Shown in pieces: positions 41,776-49,523 of a DNA stretch of 49,523 nt. Source of the stretch: Nonomuraea turkmeniaca (GTDB lineage: Bacteria; Actinomycetota; Actinomycetes; Streptosporangiales; Streptosporangiaceae); contig NZ_VCKY01000055.1 in assembly GCF_005889735.1 (NCBI RefSeq), forward strand, positions 1-49,523, in the 5' to 3' direction. The notes under the pieces are model-generated. The model worked only from the letters and a program-made list of their open reading frames with translations. It did no database searches and was not told the DNA's origin. Each line of letters begins with the position of its first letter. The stretch's first letter is position 1. The position numbers and the translations under genes are program-made.

Positions 41776-42735
41776 ATGGACGTGCTCAGCGATGTGATCT
41801 CCATCATGCGCACCGGGCGGCCCCGCTCGGCCCGCATCGAGTGGCACGCCCCCTGGGGACAACGTTTCCCCTCCGTGCCCGGCTCGGCCGGCTTCCAGGT
41901 GGTCCTGCAGGGGTCGAGCTGGCTGCTCCCGCCGGACGGCCCGCCGATCGCGCTCTCCGTGGGCGACGTGGTGTTCTTCCCGCACGGTGACGGCTTCGCC
42001 ATGGCCGACAGCCCGTCCACGCCGGTGGCCGAGCCGGAGTGCGATCCGCTGAGCGAGGAGGGCAACCTGTTCGCCTCCGCGTCGATCGACGGCCCCGGCG
42101 CCGCCACGGTCCTGCTCTGCGGCGGCTACGAGCTCGACCCGACCCGGGCCCACCCGATCCTGCGCGACCTGCCCGCGATGATCCACCTCCCGGCCAGGCT
42201 GGGCCGCCACCCCGAGTTGCGTGCCGCCGTGGAGCTCCTGGGAGCCGAGATCCAGCGCCCGCGGCTGGGCGCGGACACGGTCGTCGCGTCCCTGCTCGAC
42301 ATGCTGCTGCTGTTCATCCTGCGCGCCTGGCACGAGGGTGAGCCTGAGCACTGCACGGTCGCGGGCTGGTCGCAGGCGCTGGCCGATCCCGGCATCAGCA
42401 TCGCGCTGGACGCCATGCACCGCGATCCGGCCCGCCCGTGGACGGTCGCGGAGCTGGGCTCGCGGGCCGGGTTGTCACGGGCGGCGTTCGCCCGCCGGTT
42501 CGCCACGCTGGTCGGGCAGCCGCCGCTGACGTACCTCACGTGGTGGCGCCTGGCCAGCGCCGGTCGGCTGCTGCGGGAGTCGGACGCCGCGCTGAGCGAG
42601 ATCGCCTCCCGGGTCGGGTACGGCTCGGAGTTCGCCTTCGCCAACGCCTTCAAGCGGGCGTACGGCATGCCACCCGGCAAATATCGCCGTACCGAATGTC
42701 CCAACTTTCCCACGAGAGACGCTGTTAAAACGTAA
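41776..42735 (+). CDS. AraC-family regulator with cupin_6 domain
   Basis: A 319-residue regulator. The N-terminal cupin (about 1-180; SDVISIMRTGRPRSARIEW, GDVVFFPHGDGFAMAD) would bind a ligand. The AraC HTH pair (about 215-305) has WTVAELGSRAGLSRAAFARRF and IASRVGYGSEFAFANAFKRAY, then GMPPGKYRR. It is divergent from the NmrA-MDR fusion across 106 bases, so it is its likely activator or repressor. A TATAGA box 13 bases before the ATG suggests a very short leader. Confidence 0.92.
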   Translation: MDVLSDVISIMRTGRPRSARIEWHAPWGQRFPSVPGSAGFQVVLQGSSWLLPPDGPPIALSVGDVVFFPHGDGFAMADSPSTPVAEPECDPLSEEGNLFASASIDGPGAATVLLCGGYELDPTRAHPILRDLPAMIHLPARLGRHPELRAAVELLGAEIQRPRLGADTVVASLLDMLLLFILRAWHEGEPEHCTVAGWSQALADPGISIALDAMHRDPARPWTVAELGSRAGLSRAAFARRFATLVGQPPLTYLTWWRLASAGRLLRESDAALSEIASRVGYGSEFAFANAFKRAYGMPPGKYRRTECPNFPTRDAVKT

Positions 42736-42793
42736 CAATTTGCGCACGCGCCCGCGACTCCAGACGTTCGGGAAATATCCGTTCAACCGACCA

Positions 42794-42847
42794 TTGACGC
42801 ACCGCCATTCGCTGATCTAACGTCCTCCCACCGCTTAAAACGATTTT
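42794..42847 (+). promoter_or_regulatory. Promoter and possible operator for the sugar ABC operon
   Basis: TTGACG (42794-42799) and TAACGT (42818-42823) form a good -35/-10 pair with an 18-base spacer. The predicted start is near 42830. TTAAAACGATTTT (42835-42847) follows directly. A related TTAAAACGTAAC lies at 42725-42736, across the end of the AraC gene. The A-rich/CG/T-rich form resembles LacI-family sites, but no such regulator is encoded here. Confidence 0.55.
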
Positions 42848-42862
42848 GCCGGGAGTTCGGCA

Positions 42863-44359
42863 ATGGAAGACACTCCCGTTCTGTCCCTCTCACAGGTCAG
42901 CAAGGCGTTCGGCGCGGTGCGCGCCGTACGCGAGGTCTCTCTGGATTTGTACGCCGGCGAGGCGCACGCCCTCGCCGGCGAGAACGGCGCGGGCAAGTCG
43001 ACCCTCGTGAAGATCCTCTCAGGCGTGCACCAGCCGGACGCCGGGCGGATCCTGCTGGACGGCGAGCCGGTGGAGTTCGGCGGGCCCGCGAACGCGCAGC
43101 AGGCCGGGGTCGCGGTGATCTACCAGGAGCCGACCCTGTTCCCTGACCTGTCGGTCATGGAGAACATCTTCATGGGCCGCCAGCCGCGGTCCCGTTTCGG
43201 CATCGACCGGCGAGCCATGCGTACGGCCGCCGCCGAGTTGTTCGCCCGGCTGGGCGTGCAGCTCGAACCCGACCGGCCCGCCCGCGGGCTGTCCATCGCC
43301 GACCAGCAGCTCGTGGAGATCGCCAAGGCGCTGTCGCGGCAGGCGCGGGTGCTGATCATGGACGAGCCGACCGCCGCGCTGTCGGGCAAGGAGGTCGCCC
43401 GGCTGTTCGGCGTGGCGGAGGCGCTGCGTGGGCAGGGCTGCGCGCTGTTGTTCATCTCGCACCGGCTGGAGGAGATCTTCAAGCTCTGCCAGCGGGTGAC
43501 CGTGCTGCGGGACGGCGGCTTCGTGGCGAGCCACCCGATCGCCGACATCACCCCCGACGACCTGGTACGCCGCATGGTCGGCAGGGAGCTGGAATCCCTG
43601 TTCCCCAAGCAGGAGACGGACACCGGGGAGGTGGCGCTGAGCGTACGCCGGCTCACCCGCGAGGGGATCTTCACCGACGTGTCGTTCGAGGTGCGGCGGG
43701 GCGAGATCGTCGCGCTGGCCGGGCTGGTGGGGGCCGGGCGCAGCGAGGTCGCCAGGGCCGTGTTCGGCATCGACCGGTGGGACGCCGGGAGCGTGGAGGT
43801 GGACGGCAGACGGCTGCGGCCGGCCAGCCCGACGGCGGCGATGGCGGCGGGGCTGGCGCTGGTCCCCGAGGACCGGCGGCAGCAGGGCCTGGTCATGGAC
43901 CTGTCGATCGAGCGCAACATCGGGCTGGCCGGGCTGGCGGCCCTCCACAAGGGGCCGCTGATCTCGCGGCCGGCCGAGCGGGAGCGGGCCAGGGACTGGG
44001 CGGTGCGGTTGCGGCTGAAGTTCGCCCGGCTGACGGATCCCGTGAACGTGTTGTCCGGCGGCAACCAGCAGAAGGTCGTGCTGGCCAAGTGGCTGGCGCG
44101 AAGGCCGTCGGTGCTGATCGTGGACGAGCCCACCCGGGGGATCGACGTGGCCACCAAGGCCGAGGTGCACCGGCTGCTGTCGGAGCTGGCGGGCAGCGGG
44201 GTGGCGGTGCTGATGATCTCATCGGAGCTGCCGGAGGTGCTGGGCATGGCGGACCGGGTGCTGGTCATGCACGAAGGGCGGCTGGTGGCCGAGCTCGACC
44301 GCGCGGCGGCGACCGAGGAGAGCGTGATGGCCGCCGCCACCGGAAGGAGCGTCACGTGA
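42863..44359 (+). CDS. Sugar ABC importer ATPase (rhamnose / AI-2 type, two ABC domains)
   Basis: A 498-residue duplicated ATPase as in RbsA, RhaT and LsrA. The first domain has Walker [10 protein letters not shown], a degenerate signature LSIADQQ and Walker [12 protein letters not shown]. The second has a degenerate P-loop GLVGAGRSE, the signature LSGGNQQK and [12 protein letters not shown]. Ribosome site GGGAG is seven bases before ATG 42863. The gene is first of four tightly coupled genes: ATPase, permease, permease, binding lipoprotein. Confidence 0.93.
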   Translation: MEDTPVLSLSQVSKAFGAVRAVREVSLDLYAGEAHALAGENGAGKSTLVKILSGVHQPDAGRILLDGEPVEFGGPANAQQAGVAVIYQEPTLFPDLSVMENIFMGRQPRSRFGIDRRAMRTAAAELFARLGVQLEPDRPARGLSIADQQLVEIAKALSRQARVLIMDEPTAALSGKEVARLFGVAEALRGQGCALLFISHRLEEIFKLCQRVTVLRDGGFVASHPIADITPDDLVRRMVGRELESLFPKQETDTGEVALSVRRLTREGIFTDVSFEVRRGEIVALAGLVGAGRSEVARAVFGIDRWDAGSVEVDGRRLRPASPTAAMAAGLALVPEDRRQQGLVMDLSIERNIGLAGLAALHKGPLISRPAERERARDWAVRLRLKFARLTDPVNVLSGGNQQKVVLAKWLARRPSVLIVDEPTRGIDVATKAEVHRLLSELAGSGVAVLMISSELPEVLGMADRVLVMHEGRLVAELDRAAATEESVMAAATGRSVT

Positions 44360-45396
44360 CCGCCACCGCCACCAAGACCGAGACCGTGCGGCGCAACGGG
44401 GGCAGGCGGCTCGTGGACCGGGTCGCGCGGGTGCGGGAGCTGGGCATCGTGGTCGCGCTCGCCGCCCTGTTCGGCGTCACCGGCGCGGTGAACCCGAGCT
44501 TCCTGACCTACGGCAGCCTGCGCGACATCCTGCTCAACTCCTCCATCGTGGCCCTGCTCGCCGTCGGCCAGACACTCGTCGTGATCACCCGCAACGTGGA
44601 CCTGTCGGTCAGCTCGGTCGTGGGACTGTCGGCGTTCGGCGGCGCGCTGATCCTCGCCGACCACCCCGGCGTGCCGATCCCGGTGGTGATCGCCGGGTGC
44701 GTGCTGCTCGGCGCGGCCTGCGGCGCCGTCAACGGGCTGCTCGTCGGCGCGGCCAAGGTGCCCGCGCTGGTGGCCACACTCGGCACCCTGTACGCCTTCC
44801 GCGGCATCGACTACGCCTGGGCCGGCGGCCGGCAGGTGAACGCGGCCGACATGCCCGAGGGCTTCCTGTCCCTGGGCACCCGCTCGGTGCTCGGCGTCCC
44901 CCTGCCCGCGCTGGTCGCCCTGGCCGTGCTGCTGGTCGTCGGCTGGATGTTGCGTAACTTCCGCTCCGGGCGCGAGCTGTACGCCATCGGCTCCCACCCC
45001 GAGGCCGCGGTGCTGGCCGGGATCAGGGTACGGCGGAGGATCATCGCGGCGTTCGTGGCCAACGGTGCCCTGGCCGGGCTGGCCGGGGTCATGTGGGCGG
45101 CCCGCTTCGGCACCGTGGACGCCACCGTGGCGACCGGCAAGGAGCTCGACGTGATCGCCGCCGTGGTGGTGGGCGGGGTGGCCATCTTCGGCGGCAGCGG
45201 CACCGTGTACGGGGCCGCGCTGGGCGCGTTGCTGCTGGCGAGCATCACCAGCGCGCTGGCCGTGCTGCGGGTCGACGCCCTGGCCCAGACGGCGATCAAC
45301 GGCGCGTTGCTGATCGCCGCCATCGTCCTCGACAGGCTGCTCGCGCTGCGGGTGGCCGCCGCCCTGCGCCGCCGGAGGTTCCACGATGACCACTGA
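44356..45396 (+). CDS. Sugar ABC importer permease 1
   Basis: A 346-residue BPD_transp_2 family permease with about nine helices. [20 protein letters not shown] and [17 protein letters not shown] are the usual RbsC-like signatures. GTG 44356 overlaps the ATPase stop (GTGA) and has GGAAGGA upstream. It forms the membrane channel with the next permease. Its last 11 bases overlap that gene. Confidence 0.93.
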   Translation: MTATATKTETVRRNGGRRLVDRVARVRELGIVVALAALFGVTGAVNPSFLTYGSLRDILLNSSIVALLAVGQTLVVITRNVDLSVSSVVGLSAFGGALILADHPGVPIPVVIAGCVLLGAACGAVNGLLVGAAKVPALVATLGTLYAFRGIDYAWAGGRQVNAADMPEGFLSLGTRSVLGVPLPALVALAVLLVVGWMLRNFRSGRELYAIGSHPEAAVLAGIRVRRRIIAAFVANGALAGLAGVMWAARFGTVDATVATGKELDVIAAVVVGGVAIFGGSGTVYGAALGALLLASITSALAVLRVDALAQTAINGALLIAAIVLDRLLALRVAAALRRRRFHDDH

Positions 45397-46393
45397 CCTG
45401 AGCCGTCCCGCCGAACGGGACCTCACCAGGTTGGCCCGCCGCTGGGAGGGCCTGATCCTGGTCCTGCTCGTCGGGGTCGCCGGCTGGGCGGCGCTCGGGG
45501 TCGACGGCTTCGCCAACACCTCCAACGTCTCGTTCCTGCTGCTCGACACCACCGAGATCGCCCTCATGGCGTTGACCATGACCCTGGTCATCGTGGCAGC
45601 CGAGATCGACCTGTCGGTGGCCTCCACACTCGGCCTGTCCTGCGCGGTGCTCGGCTGGCTCTGGAACGCCGGGCTCCCGATCGAGGCGATCATGCCGATC
45701 TGCCTGCTGGTCGGCGCGGTGTGCGGCGCGTTCAACGGGCTGCTGGTCACCCGGCTCGGGCTGCCCTCGCTGGCGGTGACGATCGGGACGTTCGCCCTGT
45801 TCCGCGGGCTGGCGTACGTGATGCTCGGCGACCAGGCGGTGGCCGACCTGCCGCCTGCCTACACCAGCCTGGCGACGTCCTCGATCGGCCCCGTACCGCT
45901 GATGACGGTGCTGGTCGCGGTGCTGGCGGCGGTGGCGGCCGTGGTGTTGCACGCGACCGGCCTGGGCCGGTCGATCTTCGCACTCGGCTCGAACGAGGAA
46001 GCGGCGTATTTCTCCGGCATCCGGGTCAAACGCATCAAGTTCTGGCTGTTCGTGGCCTCCGGCGTGATGGCCTCGCTGGCGTCCCTGGTCTACACGTTCC
46101 GGTACGCCAGCGCCCGCGCCGACAACGGCGTCGGCCTGGAACTGGCCGTGGTGGCCGCCGTACTGCTGGGCGGGGTCTCCATCTTCGGCGGGCGGGGCAC
46201 GCTGCCGGGGGTGCTGATGGCGGTGCTGCTGCTCGGCGTCGTCCGCAACGCGCTGATCCTGGCGGACGTGGCCAACGAGGTGCTCAACTTCGTGACGGGC
46301 CTGCTGCTCGTCGCATCCGTGCTGGCGCCGAACTTGGGGGCGATCCGGCGACGGCGCACATCACCACCACTGGAAGGGAAGTCCGTTTCATGA
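45386..46393 (+). CDS. Sugar ABC importer permease 2
   Basis: A 335-residue BPD_transp_2 permease, paralogous to the previous gene. Signatures are TLVIVAAEIDLSVASTLGLS and VLLGGVSIFGGRGTLPGV. It has about nine helices, with a short basic C-terminus. Two different permeases plus one fused ATPase match the rhamnose (RhaPQ) and AI-2 (LsrCD) arrangement rather than ribose, which uses one permease. Its stop overlaps the start of the binding protein (ATGA). Confidence 0.93.
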   Translation: MTTDLSRPAERDLTRLARRWEGLILVLLVGVAGWAALGVDGFANTSNVSFLLLDTTEIALMALTMTLVIVAAEIDLSVASTLGLSCAVLGWLWNAGLPIEAIMPICLLVGAVCGAFNGLLVTRLGLPSLAVTIGTFALFRGLAYVMLGDQAVADLPPAYTSLATSSIGPVPLMTVLVAVLAAVAAVVLHATGLGRSIFALGSNEEAAYFSGIRVKRIKFWLFVASGVMASLASLVYTFRYASARADNGVGLELAVVAAVLLGGVSIFGGRGTLPGVLMAVLLLGVVRNALILADVANEVLNFVTGLLLVASVLAPNLGAIRRRRTSPPLEGKSVS

Positions 46394-47478
46394 CCACGCG
46401 CACCCCCTGGCGCCCGACGGCGCTTCTAGCCGGACTTGTGCTGCTGACGGCCGCGTGCGGCGGCGGCACCACCAGGACCGACGTACAGCAGCAGCAGTCC
46501 TCCGCTCCGGCCGCCACCGCCGCGTCGTCGGCCGCGGCCAACCCGAACGCCCCGCTCAAGCAGGGGCTGAAGATCGCTTTCCTGCCCAAGCAAGTCAACA
46601 ACCCGTACTTCACGATCGCCGACGACGGCGGGATCGAGGCGGCCAAGGAGTTCGGCGGCGAAGGCAAGGAGGTCGGCCCGTCCGACGCCAGCGCGTCCTC
46701 GCAGGTGTCCTACATCAACACGCTCACGCAGCAGAAGCAGGACGCCATCGTCATCTCCGCCAACGACCCGAACGCCGTGGTGCCCGCGCTCAAGCAGGCC
46801 ATGGCCGCCGGGATCAAGGTCGTCAGCTACGACTCCGACACCGCCGCGGATGGCCGGCACGTGTTCGTCAACCAGGCCAGTGCCGAGGACCTCGGCCGTA
46901 CGGAGGTGCAACTCCTGGCCGAGCAGATCGGCCACAAGGGCAAGATCGCGGTGCTGTCCGCCACGCCGAACGCGACGAACCAGAACACCTGGATCGAGTT
47001 CATGAAGGACGAGCTGAAGAAGCCCGAGTACAAGGACATGGAGCTGGTCAAGGTCGCCTACGGCAACGACGACGACCAGAAGTCGTTCACCGAGACCCAG
47101 GGCCTGCTGCGCTCGTACCCGGACCTGGCCGGCATCATCTCGCCCACCACCGTGGGCATCGCGGCGGCGGCCCGCTACCTGTCGGACTCGCCGTACAAGG
47201 GCAAGGTCAAGCTGACCGGGCTCGGCACCCCCAACCAGCTGCGGAAGTTCGTCAAGGACGGGACCATCGAGGCGTTCGAGTTGTGGAACCCGGCCGACCT
47301 GGGCTACCTGGCCTCGTACGCGGCCGCGGCCCTGGCCTCCGGGCAGATCACCGGCGCCGAGGGCGAGAAGTTCAAGGCGGGCAAGCTGGGCGACTACACG
47401 ATCGGGGCCAAGGGCGAGGTGCTGCTCGGCAAGCCGACCGTGTTCAACAAGGACAACATCGACGACTTCGACTTCTAG
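46390..47478 (+). CDS. Sugar-binding lipoprotein of the ABC importer (RhaS/LsrB type)
   Basis: A 362-residue periplasmic-binding-protein-like lipoprotein. The lipobox LTAAC places the lipidated Cys at about residue 23; a Ser/Ala linker follows. The type I binding fold begins LKIAFLPKQVNNPYF and includes VVSYDSDTAADGRHVFVNQ and NATNQNTW, ending PTVFNKDNIDDFDF. This ending is shared by rhamnose- and AI-2-binding proteins. No rhamnose catabolic or lsr genes are in the window, so the ligand is undecided. The stop lies one base from the convergent response regulator gene. Confidence 0.92.
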   Translation: MTTRTPWRPTALLAGLVLLTAACGGGTTRTDVQQQQSSAPAATAASSAAANPNAPLKQGLKIAFLPKQVNNPYFTIADDGGIEAAKEFGGEGKEVGPSDASASSQVSYINTLTQQKQDAIVISANDPNAVVPALKQAMAAGIKVVSYDSDTAADGRHVFVNQASAEDLGRTEVQLLAEQIGHKGKIAVLSATPNATNQNTWIEFMKDELKKPEYKDMELVKVAYGNDDDQKSFTETQGLLRSYPDLAGIISPTTVGIAAAARYLSDSPYKGKVKLTGLGTPNQLRKFVKDGTIEAFELWNPADLGYLASYAAAALASGQITGAEGEKFKAGKLGDYTIGAKGEVLLGKPTVFNKDNIDDFDF

Positions 47479-47479
47479 C

Positions 47480-48133
47480 TCATGACCGGCTGCGCGGCAC
47501 GACCAGGCCCGTCTCGTACGCGGCGACGACGGCCTGCGTCCTGTCGCGCAGCCCGAGCTTGTTCAGCACCCTGCTCACGTGGGTCTTGACCGTCTCCTCC
47601 GTGACCATCAGCCGGGCCGCGATCTCCGGATTGGACAGCCCTTCGGCGACCAGCCGGAGCACCTGCGTCTCGCGTGGCGTCAGCGCCGACAGCGCGGGCG
47701 CCTCGGATCTCGGCCCGAAGCGGGCGAATTCGCTGATCAGCCGCCTGGTGACCGCTGGAGCCAGCAGCGCCTCGCCGGCGGCGATCACGCGTACCGCGTC
47801 GAAGAGCCGCTCCGCGGTGACGTCCTTCAGCAGGAAGCCGCTGGCCCCGGCGCGCAGCGCGTCGTAGACGTACTCGTCCAGGTCGAACGTCGTCAGGATG
47901 AGCACGCGAGGCCCATCCGCGCCGGCGAGCCGCCTGGTGGCCTCGATGCCGCCCATGCCCGGCATGCGCACGTCCATGAGCACGACGTCGGGGGCCACCT
48001 CCCGGCAGACCCGCACCGCCTCGGCCCCGTCGGCGGCGGTCCCGGCGACCTCGAAGTCCGGCTGGGTGTCGAGCAACTCGGCGAACCCGGTCCGGACGAC
48101 CAGATGATCGTCGGCGATGACCACGCGGATCAT
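47480..48133 (-). CDS. NarL/FixJ-family response regulator
   Basis: A 217-residue two-component regulator. The receiver domain (1-120) has the acidic pair at VVIADDH and the phospho-acceptor Asp in [15 protein letters not shown] LuxR-type HTH (about 150-210) reads [18 protein letters not shown] then [23 protein letters not shown] 48133 overlaps the histidine kinase stop by four bases (ATGA). It is the cognate partner of that kinase. Convergent to the ABC operon, so a link with sugar uptake is possible but unproven. Confidence 0.95.
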   Translation of the reverse strand: MIRVVIADDHLVVRTGFAELLDTQPDFEVAGTAADGAEAVRVCREVAPDVVLMDVRMPGMGGIEATRRLAGADGPRVLILTTFDLDEYVYDALRAGASGFLLKDVTAERLFDAVRVIAAGEALLAPAVTRRLISEFARFGPRSEAPALSALTPRETQVLRLVAEGLSNPEIAARLMVTEETVKTHVSRVLNKLGLRDRTQAVVAAYETGLVVPRSRS

Positions 48134-49523
48134 GGGTCGCTGGCGTCCTTTCCTGTCACGGAGACACTGCCTGTCGTGGACGCGTCGTCGGCGTCCTTCC
48201 CCGGCAGTCGAGCCTCGACGAGGAAGCCGCCACCGGGTGCGGGACCGGTGCGCAGCTCGCCGCCGACGGCCGCGGCGCGCTCGCGCATGCCCGCCAGGCC
48301 GTGCCCGGCCTGTTGCGCGCCGGACGGTCCGGGCCCGTTGTCACGGACGGCCAGCCGCAGGGCGTCGTCAGTGTAGTGCAGCTCCACGTCCACGGCGGCC
48401 CCCCGCGCATGCCGCCGCGCGTTCGTGAGCGCCTCCTGGATGATCCGGTACGCCGCCAGCTCCACCCCCGGATCGAGCTCGACCGGCGTGCCGCGGAGTA
48501 TCAGCCGCGTCCCGGCGCCCGACGCCTCACGTGACTCGTCGAGCAGTTCGTTGAGCTCGTGCAGGCGCAGGCCTGGCTGCGGCCGCCAGGTCGCCTCCGC
48601 CTGCGCGTCCTCACGCAGCACGCCGAGCAGCCGCCGCATCTCGGTCAGCGCCGCTCTGGCGGTGTCGCCGATCGCCAGCAGCCGATCCGCTCCGGCGGCG
48701 GGCATCCCGGGGACCGCCAGCCGGGCGGTCTCCGCCTGTACGGCCACCATGGAGATGTGGTGCGCGACGACATCGTGCAACTCACGGGCGATGCGCGCCC
48801 GCTCCCCTCGGGCGGTGTGCTCCAGCAGGCTGTCCGCGACAACCTGTCGCGCGACGGTGTCGGCCAGGGCCTTGCCGTGAGCCCGGCGCGCGATCCCGCC
48901 CAGCGCCGCGGCCGGAGCCAGGCAGGCGGCCACCAGCGTGAGCACCCGGACCTGGTCACCACCCGTCGCACCGGTCAGCTCCAGCACCACGGCCAGCACC
49001 GGGAACGGCACGGTGACGAGCACGGCCGGGGCGGGCGCGCCATGGCGGCCGCACCGGTAAGCGGCGATCAGCTGCGCAATCAGGCCGGCCACCGTCAGCG
49101 CGTGGAAACCCACGATCGACAACACGCTCGCCGCGCAGATCAGGACGGCCGCGACCCGCGGCTGCCTCCACAGCAGGAGCAGCGGAAGCGTGGTGGCCAG
49201 GGCGAGCAACGGGAAGATCATGATGTTGAGCGGCGCACCGGCGCCGCCGCCGCGCGGCCCTGCCCCGGTCGGTTGCGTCTCCGCGGCGCTTGTGGGCACC
49301 GCCTCGGGGGTGTACGCCGGAGGCGGGCCGCCGATGCGCGCGGCCGGATCGCCCGCCGGCACGCTCACCGTGTATCCCATGGCCGGCTGCGTCTCACTGC
49401 CCGCGTTGATCGACTCGGCCAGCGCGAGCAGCACGAGCAGCGCAAGCAGCGCGCCGACGGCGACGGCCAGACGTGGGGCCGCCGTGGGACCGACCGGCAA
49501 CGCGCCCGCGATCCGCCGCCCCC
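48130..49523 (-). CDS. NarL-type sensor histidine kinase (start probably outside window)
   Basis: At least 456 residues. Near the N-terminus a helix is followed by an extracytoplasmic Pro/Ala/Gly-rich loop of about 60 residues, then four more helices (about 90-200). The HisKA_3 dimerisation domain has [20 protein letters not shown] with the phospho-acceptor His. A HATPase domain ([37 protein letters not shown]) follows. A TTG at 49500 could start it, but the frame is open to the edge without a stop, so a start to the right is likely. It phosphorylates the adjacent response regulator; the signal is unknown. Confidence 0.92.
   Translation of the reverse strand, partial: GRRIAGALPVGPTAAPRLAVAVGALLALLVLLALAESINAGSETQPAMGYTVSVPAGDPAARIGGPPPAYTPEAVPTSAAETQPTGAGPRGGGAGAPLNIMIFPLLALATTLPLLLLWRQPRVAAVLICAASVLSIVGFHALTVAGLIAQLIAAYRCGRHGAPAPAVLVTVPFPVLAVVLELTGATGGDQVRVLTLVAACLAPAAALGGIARRAHGKALADTVARQVVADSLLEHTARGERARIARELHDVVAHHISMVAVQAETARLAVPGMPAAGADRLLAIGDTARAALTEMRRLLGVLREDAQAEATWRPQPGLRLHELNELLDESREASGAGTRLILRGTPVELDPGVELAAYRIIQEALTNARRHARGAAVDVELHYTDDALRLAVRDNGPGPSGAQQAGHGLAGMRERAAAVGGELRTGPAPGGGFLVEARLPGKDADDASTTGSVSVTGKDASDP

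Noticed and set aside
1..49523. CRISPR arrays, insertion sequences, prophage or integrated element
   Set aside because: No regularly spaced repeats, transposase, integrase or phage structural genes were found on either strand.

Overview
The window is high-GC DNA (roughly 70%) packed with short operons. It has GTG starts, ATGA/GTGA stop-start overlaps, a prfB without a frameshift signal, ftsE-ftsX-smpB-ssrA synteny, the large 180-kDa-type NAD-glutamate dehydrogenase, a YkuD L,D-transpeptidase and ECF/ZAS and LuxR-type two-component regulators. Together these point to a filamentous actinomycete, most likely in the Streptosporangiaceae (Nonomuraea-like). The genus is inference; no rRNA or taxonomic marker is present. 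No CRISPR array, insertion sequence, integrase or prophage was seen. The only clearly decayed gene is a rhamnogalacturonan lyase remnant near 4.7 kb.

Layout. 0-6.3 kb: a Ser/Thr kinase cut by the left edge, a GlxA-type AraC regulator divergent from a four-helix membrane protein across a perfect palindrome, a secreted phosphodiesterase, a two-gene MotA/TolQ/ExbB-like unit, the lyase remnant and a secreted SGNH esterase. 6.4-12.8 kb: conserved core with tmRNA (ssrA), a PBP-like lipoprotein that has lost its catalytic residues, smpB, ftsX, ftsE, a zinc-ribbon mini membrane protein and prfB. 13-17 kb: a lipoprotein, a structured tandem repeat, a small HTH / Clp-N pair behind a 20-bp inverted repeat, and an ABC exporter. 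17-23 kb: NAD-glutamate dehydrogenase and tryptophan 2,3-dioxygenase, an amino-acid catabolic pair.

23-28.5 kb is the most interesting accessory block. An ECF sigma factor and a very short zinc-finger anti-sigma face a four-gene operon: DUF4142 protein, secreted DUF1996 protein, a membrane protein with the HX13H/HX12H two-haem signature of NADPH oxidases and ferric reductases, and a NuoF-like flavo-Fe/S protein fused to a 3Fe-4S ferredoxin. Read together, this looks like a sigma-controlled pathway carrying electrons from NADH across the membrane to an extracellular acceptor.

28.5-34.4 kb: a bicovalent-flavin oxidase, an L,D-transpeptidase, a GNAT acetyltransferase, three HAD hydrolases (one apparently starting at ATT and lacking the nucleophilic Asp) and a DUF6912-like protein. 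34.5-38 kb: a catalytically intact MecA_N-type PBP divergent from a LysR regulator and a class A beta-lactamase fold protein without the usual Glu166, resembling a beta-lactam-responsive locus. 38-42.7 kb: acetoacetyl-CoA synthetase, an NmrA/quinone-oxidoreductase fusion and its divergent AraC regulator. 42.8-47.5 kb: a complete rhamnose/AI-2-type ABC importer. It is followed by a convergent NarL-type two-component system, whose kinase reaches the right edge.
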